From assembly GCA_030835875.1 (NCBI GenBank), contig JAURQY010000137.1, forward strand, positions 1 through 5,397: DNA of 5,397 bases. Direction: 5' to 3'. Of the stretch, positions 1-5,397 are shown in pieces. The DNA is from Nitriliruptorales bacterium. GTDB taxonomy: Bacteria; Actinomycetota; Nitriliruptoria; Nitriliruptorales; Nitriliruptoraceae. Made by a program: the position numbers and the translations under genes. The notes below the pieces were generated by a model. The model did no database searches. It worked only from the letters and a program-made list of their open reading frames with translations, and was not told where the DNA came from. Numbering within the stretch: position 1 is the stretch's first letter; every line of letters starts with the position of its first letter.

Positions 1-147
1 CATCCAGTCGCCGAGCGACGCAGCACCACCCGCCATCGCCATACGGCGGAAGGGGCGCGACGACGAGAGCCCCCGGACGGCATCGGCGGAGGTCGCCGGC
101 AGTGCAGCGGGGGCAGGCACCCGCGGACGATCCTCAGCGCGACCCAT
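1..147 (-). CDS. N-terminal fragment of a probable major-facilitator-type membrane protein (cut by the window edge)
   Basis: An open frame of 49 codons starts at an ATG (bases 147-145) and runs without a stop off the left edge. Residues 1-30 are polar and rich in Pro, Ala and Arg and look like a disordered cytoplasmic leader. They are followed by RPFRRMAMAGGAASLGDWM. The pattern of basic 'FRR', then a small-residue stretch, then 'SLGDW', is typical of the start of the first membrane helix of MFS exporters, where forms like FRRLWLxQxxSSLGDW are common. The gene starts 27 bases after the topA stop on the same strand, so it may be in an operon with topA. An AGGG seven bases before the ATG could be a weak ribosome site, but it overlaps a candidate -10 box. 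In some actinobacteria the gene near topA is an MFS domain fused to thymidylate kinase; that is a possibility only, as nothing beyond the first helix is visible. The reading frame is fairly sure; the family is an inference from about 19 residues. Confidence 0.6.
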   Translation of the reverse strand, partial: MGRAEDRPRVPAPAALPATSADAVRGLSSSRPFRRMAMAGGAASLGDWM

Positions 148-153
148 GAGCGC

Positions 154-159
154 ACCCTA
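154..159 (-). promoter_or_regulatory. Candidate -10 box giving a leaderless or near-leaderless start
   Basis: On the minus strand TAGGGT ends six bases before the ATG at 147. A -10 box with the key T1, A2 and T6 at this distance would put the transcription start at or next to the A of the start codon. Leaderless transcripts of this kind are common in actinobacteria. No convincing -35 box lies at 16-18 bases; the nearest TTGACA-like string (CTGACC, just past the topA stop) is only 13 bases upstream. The AGGG inside the same hexamer could instead be a weak Shine-Dalgarno site, so the two readings compete. Confidence 0.35.
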
Positions 160-174
160 GCGGTGGGGTCGCGG

Positions 175-2838
175 TCAGCCGGTGGTGCGCGACCCGGTGG
201 AGCGCTTCCTCGTCGCCTTCTTCGCCGTGGTCCGCTTCGCGGTCGTGCGCTTCTTCGCGGCCTTCTTCGTCGCCTTCTTCGCGGTGGTCTTCTTCGCGGC
301 GGCCTTCTTCGCAGCGGTCTTCTTCGCGGCACGCGGCGGCGGCGGGTCCTGCGCGCCGACGTAGTTCATCGCGATCGGCCCGGGGACGTCGTCCATCGCG
401 AGCGGCTCACCACCGAGCTCCGGGTCGTAGGCCGGCACGCCGTCGACCACGGTCTGGGTCGCGACGGTGGGCACGTCGAACGTCGCGAGCTCGAAGACGT
501 GGTTGACCGTCGGGTTCGCGCAGATGGCGGTCGGGACCTTGCGGTTGCGCGGCGGCTGGCGCAGCGGCGCGCCGCACTCCGGGCAGGGTGTCGCGAGCGG
601 CAGCGACCACACCGAGAACACGTCGTCGGGGTAGCCGGTCGTCCCGAGGAACGGCTTGCCGTAGCGCGAGGTCCGCAGCTCCATGAAGTAGCGCGGGTCG
701 GTGACCGACCGGAAGGGGACGATCGTGCCGTCGGCGGTCATGTGCACCGCGCGCTGCTGGAGGTTCCGCACGCCCTTGCACGTCGGGTAGTCGACGCAGC
801 TGAAGAAGCGTCCGTAGCGTCCGTCACGCAGCTGCATCGGCTTGCTGCACTCGGGGCACGGCACGTTCTCGTCCGGTTCGACGTCGAGCCGCTCCCCGAC
901 CGTCCCATCCGGCTCCAGTGGGAGCGTCCCGTCGCAGTCGGGCCAGCGGCTGCACGATGCGAACCAGTCGCGCGCCTTGCCGGAGAAGACGCGCTCCATC
1001 GGCGCCCCGCAGTCGGGGCAGGGCGTCGGCTTGCGCAGCGGGAGGCGTGGGCGCTCCGGCTTGCGCTCGCTGACCCAGGTGTCGACCTCGTCGAGGAACC
1101 CCGTGACCGTTCCGCACCAGCGCGCGTCGCCAGCGGCGATCTCGTCGAGCGTGCCCTCCATGCGCGCCGTGAAGTCGAGGTCGACGATCTCCGGGAAGTG
1201 GCGCAGCAGGAACGCGACGACCACCTCGCCCAGCGGTGTCGGGAAGAACCGTCGCGACTCCTTCGTGACGTACGCGCGCTGCTCGAGCGTCGAGATGATC
1301 GCCGCGTAGGTCGAGGGTCGGCCGATGCCGTGCTCCTCGAGCGCCTCGACGAGCGTGCGCTCGCTGAAGCGCGGAGGCGGGGACGTCTCGTGCGCCTCCG
1401 CGCTGACCTCGGCGAGGTGGAGCACCTGGCCCTCGTCGAGGTCGGGCAGACCATCGCCGTCCTCATCCTCGTTGACGTCGTCCTCGTCGCGCTCCATCCG
1501 GTAGGCGCGGAGGAAGCCGTCGAAGCGCTCGACCTGGCCGGTCACGCGGAACATCACGTCACCGTCCGCGTCCGCCCCCACGACGTCGGCGGCGACCCGG
1601 TCGAACACCGCAGGTGCCATCTGCGTCGCGACGGTGCGCGCCCAGATGAGCTCGTACAGGCGGGCCTGCTCGGTCGTCAGGTGACGTCGGATGCTGTCGG
1701 GAGTGCGCAGGACCGATGTGGGACGGATCGCCTCGTGGGCCTCCTGGGCACCCTTCGTCGCGTTCGTCGCACGGCGCGGCTTGTCGAGCGTGTAGCGGTC
1801 GCCGTACTCGGAGCGGACGAACCCGGTGATCTCGCCGAGCGCCTGGTCGGAGAGGTTGAGGGAGTCGGTGCGCATGTAGGTGATGAGGCCGACCTGCTCG
1901 CCGCCTCCGAGCGCGATGCCCTCGTAGAGCTGCTGCGCCACCGCCATCGTCTGCCGCGCGCTGAAGCCGATGCGGGACGCCTCGCCCTGCAGGGTCGACG
2001 TCTTGAACGGCGGTTTTGGGTTGCGCTGCTGCTGAGTCCGTCGCACCTCGGTGACGGAGTAGGCGAGCCGCTCGGCGCGGGCCACGAGCGCGTCCGCCTC
2101 CTCCTGCGTCCGCACCACACGGAGGTCGGCGCGCGCCGCGTCGTCCTTGCCCTCGAGGTCCTTCGGGGTGGCGAGGCGCAACCCGTCGACGCGGACGAGC
2201 CGGGCGCGCACGTCCTGCTCGCCGACATTGCGCCCGAAGAGCCCGGCGAGGTCGAAGTAGGTCTCCGGCACGAACGCCCGGATCTCCTCCTCTCGGTCGA
2301 CGATCAGCCGCAGCGCCACTGACTGGACGCGACCGGCGGAGATCCCCGAGGCGACGGTGCGCCACAGCACCGGCGAGAGGCGGTAGCCGACGATGCGGTC
2401 GACGGCGCGGCGGGCCTGCTGCGCCTCGACGAGCGCCATGTCGAGATGGCGTGGAGCAGCGAACGCGGCACGGATGGCCGGTTCGGTGATCTCGTCGAAG
2501 GTGACCCGGTTGGTGGTCGCCGGGTCGAGCCCGAGGACCTCGGCGAGGTGCCAGGCGATCGCCTCCCCCTCGCGGTCGAGGTCGGGGGCGAGCCAGACCG
2601 TGTCGGCCGTCCGCGCCGCTTTGCGGAGTGCCGCGACGTGCTTCGCGGAGCGCTCGGGGACCTCGTAGACGAGGCTGCAGCCAGCTCCCTCCTCGTCCAG
2701 CTCGATGGCGAAGTTGGAGCGCGGCAGGTCACGGACGTGCCCGTAGGAGGCCAGGACCGAGTAGCCCGGACCGAGGTAGCGCTCGATCGTCCGGGCCTTC
2801 GCCGGGGACTCGACGATGACGAGGTTCTGTGCGCTCAC
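175..2838 (-). CDS. topA: DNA topoisomerase I (type IA, omega protein)
   Basis: TopA relaxes negative supercoils. It cuts one DNA strand through a 5'-phosphotyrosine link and passes the other strand. The 887-residue product has the full family order. The Toprim domain (about 4-125) has VIVESPAKA with E10 and K14, and the metal-binding D86-L-D88-R-E90-G-E motif. The core (about 133-585) has SAGRVQSVALRL, the active-site Tyr321 in GLITYMRTDS with R323, AQEAHEAIRPT with H368, and EEHGIGRPSTYAAII. An acidic linker lies at 448-470. The C-terminal part has zinc ribbons and a Lys-rich tail. The GTG start at 2838 is preferred: GGGAG lies nine bases upstream, and the protein then begins MSAQNLVIVES, as the family expects. 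An upstream TTG (2892) would add 18 Arg-rich residues and overlap the predicted promoter. It is divergent from hppA and followed closely by a same-strand gene. The motifs match E. coli TopA E9, D111/D113/E115 and Y319. Identification is secure. Confidence 0.98.
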   Translation of the reverse strand: MSAQNLVIVESPAKARTIERYLGPGYSVLASYGHVRDLPRSNFAIELDEEGAGCSLVYEVPERSAKHVAALRKAARTADTVWLAPDLDREGEAIAWHLAEVLGLDPATTNRVTFDEITEPAIRAAFAAPRHLDMALVEAQQARRAVDRIVGYRLSPVLWRTVASGISAGRVQSVALRLIVDREEEIRAFVPETYFDLAGLFGRNVGEQDVRARLVRVDGLRLATPKDLEGKDDAARADLRVVRTQEEADALVARAERLAYSVTEVRRTQQQRNPKPPFKTSTLQGEASRIGFSARQTMAVAQQLYEGIALGGGEQVGLITYMRTDSLNLSDQALGEITGFVRSEYGDRYTLDKPRRATNATKGAQEAHEAIRPTSVLRTPDSIRRHLTTEQARLYELIWARTVATQMAPAVFDRVAADVVGADADGDVMFRVTGQVERFDGFLRAYRMERDEDDVNEDEDGDGLPDLDEGQVLHLAEVSAEAHETSPPPRFSERTLVEALEEHGIGRPSTYAAIISTLEQRAYVTKESRRFFPTPLGEVVVAFLLRHFPEIVDLDFTARMEGTLDEIAAGDARWCGTVTGFLDEVDTWVSERKPERPRLPLRKPTPCPDCGAPMERVFSGKARDWFASCSRWPDCDGTLPLEPDGTVGERLDVEPDENVPCPECSKPMQLRDGRYGRFFSCVDYPTCKGVRNLQQRAVHMTADGTIVPFRSVTDPRYFMELRTSRYGKPFLGTTGYPDDVFSVWSLPLATPCPECGAPLRQPPRNRKVPTAICANPTVNHVFELATFDVPTVATQTVVDGVPAYDPELGGEPLAMDDVPGPIAMNYVGAQDPPPPRAAKKTAAKKAAAKKTTAKKATKKAAKKRTTAKRTTAKKATRKRSTGSRTTG
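199..330 (-). repeat. topA: Lys/Ala/Thr pentad repeats in the TopA tail
   Basis: Residues 837-880 of TopA are an imperfect five-residue repeat of the AAKKT / TAKKA type. It opens with three to four clean pentads and then degrades to AKKRT, TAKRT and TRKRS. At DNA level this appears on the plus strand as repeated cttcttcgc units. The tail resembles the C-terminal tails of histone H1 and of actinobacterial histone-like proteins. Basic tails on actinobacterial TopA are known to aid DNA binding and processivity. The tail follows a DPPPPR linker and is almost the very end of the protein. Slippage makes such tracts variable in length between strains. Confidence 0.85.
499..1020 (-). other. topA: C-terminal zinc-ribbon array of TopA, with one ribbon decayed
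   Basis: This part of topA encodes tandem topoisomerase C-terminal ribbons, which bind single-stranded DNA and protein partners. Ribbon 1 has C607, C610, C629 and C635 (bases 1020-934). Ribbon 2 has C661, C664, C681 and C687 in a CPEC...GRYGRFFSC...YPTC pattern (858-778). A third copy at residues 712-740 (705-619) keeps the fold signature MELRTSRYGKPFLGTTGYP, but T733 and D739 stand where the last two cysteines should be, and the CPxC pair is absent. Ribbon 4 has C752, C755 and C773 (585-499) but no fourth Cys; H780 is a plausible ligand. The cysteine positions are read directly; metal binding is inferred. Confidence 0.85.
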
Positions 2839-2847
2839 GCGGTGGCG

Positions 2848-2852
2848 CTCCC
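2848..2852 (-). promoter_or_regulatory. Ribosome-binding site of topA
   Basis: GGGAG on the minus strand lies nine bases before the GTG at 2838. It is the only good Shine-Dalgarno match near the candidate starts and decides the start in favour of GTG 2838 over the TTG at 2892. Confidence 0.7.
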
Positions 2853-2890
2853 AGGGAGTGGACCGGCGCGGGGTGCCCGCGCGGCGGCGC

Positions 2891-2920
2891 AAGGTCGTCG
2901 GGGACAGGGACCGCTGTCAA
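2891..2920 (-). promoter_or_regulatory. Candidate sigma-70-type promoter of topA
   Basis: An exact TTGACA lies at 2920-2915 on the minus strand, unusual in DNA this GC-rich. At an 18-base spacing the -10 hexamer would be GACCTT (2896-2891), which keeps A2 and T6 but lacks T1; at 17 bases it would be CGACCT. Transcription would begin near 2884, giving a leader of about 45 bases that includes the GGGAG ribosome site. The -35 box is strong and the -10 weak, which would suit a regulated or supercoiling-sensitive promoter, but that is inference. Confidence 0.45.
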
Positions 2921-2954
2921 ACCTCCGTGACGGCCGCCCGGCCCGGCCGGACGC

Positions 2955-2982
2955 CTCCGCCCATCGACCGATCGGGGCGGAG
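2955..2982. repeat. Inverted repeat, 8-base arms
   Basis: CTCCGCCC (2955-2962) and GGGCGGAG (2975-2982) are exact reverse complements separated by 12 bases. The spacer carries CCGATC, which with the first two bases of the right arm forms the 8-base palindrome CCGATCGG (2968-2975). It lies about 35 bases upstream of the topA -35 box. It could be a protein-binding site with two half-sites about two helical turns apart (centre to centre 20 bases). No known regulator is recognised. Confidence 0.55.
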
Positions 2983-2989
2983 CACCGTC

Positions 2990-3014
2990 CGGGGTCCCCC
3001 TACGGGGGACCCCG
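2990..3014. repeat. Near-perfect palindrome, 11-base arms and a 3-base loop
   Basis: The left arm CGGGGTCCCCC (2990-3000) and right arm GGGGGACCCCG (3004-3014) are exact complements around TAC. The element lies between the two divergent candidate promoters, about 70 bases from the topA -35 and 77 from the hppA -35, so neither promoter would transcribe it. It has no T-tract on either strand, so it is not a standard intrinsic terminator. It is a candidate operator, cruciform or roadblock between the two promoters. Confidence 0.75.
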
Positions 3015-3017
3015 AGC

Positions 3018-3037
3018 CCGGCGGGACATCCCGCTGG
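3018..3037. repeat. Inverted repeat, 9-base arms with one mismatch
   Basis: The arms CCGGCGGGA (3018-3026) and TCCCGCTGG (3029-3037) pair except for one G-T position and are separated only by CA. A two-base loop cannot form a good RNA hairpin, so any role is more likely as a DNA dyad for a dimeric protein. It starts three bases after the 11-base palindrome. Confidence 0.5.
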
Positions 3038-3073
3038 CCGATCGCAGGACCTGTGGACGACCACCCTTCGGAA

Positions 3074-3090
3074 CGTGCGCCCAGCGCACG
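3074..3090. repeat. Inverted repeat, 7-base arms, abutting the hppA -35 box
   Basis: CGTGCGC (3074-3080) and GCGCACG (3084-3090) are exact complements around CCA. The right arm ends at the base before the candidate -35 hexamer of hppA (3091-3096). A protein bound here would touch the position used by activators or repressors of sigma-70 promoters. This is an operator candidate by position only. Confidence 0.5.
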
Positions 3091-3118
3091 CTTGCTGGGG
3101 ATGGCCCCGCGCTAGGCT
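3091..3118 (+). promoter_or_regulatory. Candidate sigma-70-type promoter of hppA
   Basis: TAGGCT at 3113-3118 has the conserved T1, A2 and T6 of a -10 box and is a common form in high-GC actinobacteria. A weak -35 (CTTGCT at 3091, or TTGCTG at 3092) lies 15-16 bases upstream. Transcription would begin near 3125, giving a leader of about 119 bases. The -10 is believable; the -35 is poor and tightly spaced, which would fit help from an activator. Confidence 0.45.
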
Positions 3119-3229
3119 CCGCGAACCTTCACGGTGGAAGCCACCAAATCGCGCACCCGCGCGTCGGCTCCCCGATCCCCCTGTCAGCACGCGGGCCCGC
3201 CCGCGCCCCTCACCGAGTCACGCCCCCGG

Positions 3230-3234
3230 AAGGA
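3230..3234 (+). promoter_or_regulatory. Ribosome-binding site of hppA
   Basis: AAGGA, within GGAAGGA (3228-3234), lies nine bases before the ATG at 3244. It fixes this ATG as the start, although the frame is open further upstream. Confidence 0.85.
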
Positions 3235-3243
3235 ACGGCACCC

Positions 3244-5355
<2,112 letters not shown>

Positions 5356-5380
5356 CACGCTGAGCATCGCACCAGCTAGC

Positions 5381-5397
5381 GAGGCCCACCCTTCGGG
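5381..5397 (+). terminator. Possible start of the hppA terminator hairpin (cut by the window edge)
   Basis: About 25 bases after the hppA stop the sequence reads GCCCACCC-TTCG-GG and then ends. C(TTCG)G is a very stable tetraloop, often found at the tip of intrinsic terminators, and the left arm could pair with a GGGTGGGC just outside the window. Only two bases of the right arm are present, so this is a guess from the loop and the position after the gene. Confidence 0.3.

Larger units (their letters stand above)
2839..3243. other. Intergenic region between divergent topA and hppA
   Basis: This 405-base stretch holds no gene I can support. A frame in phase with hppA is open through it only because stops are rare in such GC-rich DNA; its translation (rich in Arg, Pro and Gly) resembles no protein. 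From left to right it holds the topA ribosome site and promoter, a CGGCCG-rich block (2931-2950), four inverted repeats (2955-2982, 2990-3014, 3018-3037, 3074-3090), the candidate hppA promoter, a leader of about 120 bases with no convincing structured RNA, and the hppA ribosome site. Confidence 0.8.

Noticed and set aside
1447..1494. An acidic, low-complexity stretch in TopA (residues 449-464, DEDDVNEDEDGDG...) as a possible insertion or calcium-binding loop.
   Set aside because: Acidic linkers at this place are common in bacterial TopA between core segments, and the spacing does not match a canonical EF-hand with flanking helices.
163..2322. A 719-codon open frame on the plus strand opposite topA.
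   Set aside because: It is the antisense shadow of topA, kept open by high GC third positions. Its product is Arg/Leu/Val-rich and low in complexity, with no recognisable motif, while the opposite strand has all catalytic motifs of a known enzyme.
2839..2892. A longer topA starting at the TTG at 2892.
   Set aside because: It adds 18 Arg-rich residues before the conserved NLVIVESPAKA start, overlaps the predicted -10 region, and the GTG at 2838 has a properly spaced GGGAG.
3061..3071. An 11-base string (CCACCCTTCGG) shared with 5386-5396.
   Set aside because: A few exact 11-base matches are expected by chance in a 5.4-kb GC-rich window. Without longer identity or symmetry it is not evidence of a repeat family.
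3133..3145. A small hairpin (GGTGG-AAG-CCACC) in the hppA leader, as a possible riboswitch or attenuator.
   Set aside because: Five base pairs is weak and expected by chance in GC-rich sequence. No conserved riboswitch core or T-tract is nearby.
2446..3243. An N-terminal extension of hppA, in frame and without a stop.
   Set aside because: It overlaps the start of topA on the other strand and reads as low-complexity Arg/Pro/Gly. The ATG at 3244 has a good ribosome site and begins at the family's normal N-terminus.

Overview
The window is chromosomal, very GC-rich DNA (my estimate is about 70% G+C, with strong third-position G/C bias). It most likely comes from a high-GC actinobacterial or related lineage. 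The supports are the codon use, TAGGGT/TAGGCT-type -10 boxes, and a TopA with a long Lys/Ala/Thr tail. The TopA core is not the compact mycobacterial/streptomycete type, and the pyrophosphatase has potassium-dependent-type residues. That suggests a deep-branching or non-model lineage, but I cannot name a genus.

Layout. Positions 1-147 (minus strand) hold the first 49 codons of a gene that runs off the left edge; its N-terminus resembles a major-facilitator transporter. Positions 175-2838 (minus) hold a complete topA, DNA topoisomerase I, upstream of that gene in the same direction. Positions 2839-3243 are a 405-base intergenic region between divergent genes. It carries a candidate topA promoter with an exact TTGACA -35 box, a candidate hppA promoter, and four inverted repeats. 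Positions 3244-5355 (plus) hold a complete hppA, a membrane-bound ion-pumping pyrophosphatase. The last 42 bases may begin a terminator hairpin cut by the window edge.

How the genes work together. TopA relaxes negatively supercoiled DNA. HppA couples hydrolysis of the pyrophosphate made by biosynthesis to Na+ and/or H+ export. No pathway links them; they share a divergent promoter region. The partial gene may be co-transcribed with topA or start from its own promoter next to the topA stop.

I see no phage, insertion sequence, CRISPR array, tRNA, rRNA or defence-like gene. The coding content is ordinary housekeeping. The points worth a second look are the inverted repeats between the divergent promoters, the decayed zinc ribbon and histone-H1-like tail of TopA, the residue combination at the ion-specificity sites of HppA, and a possibly leaderless start for the downstream gene.
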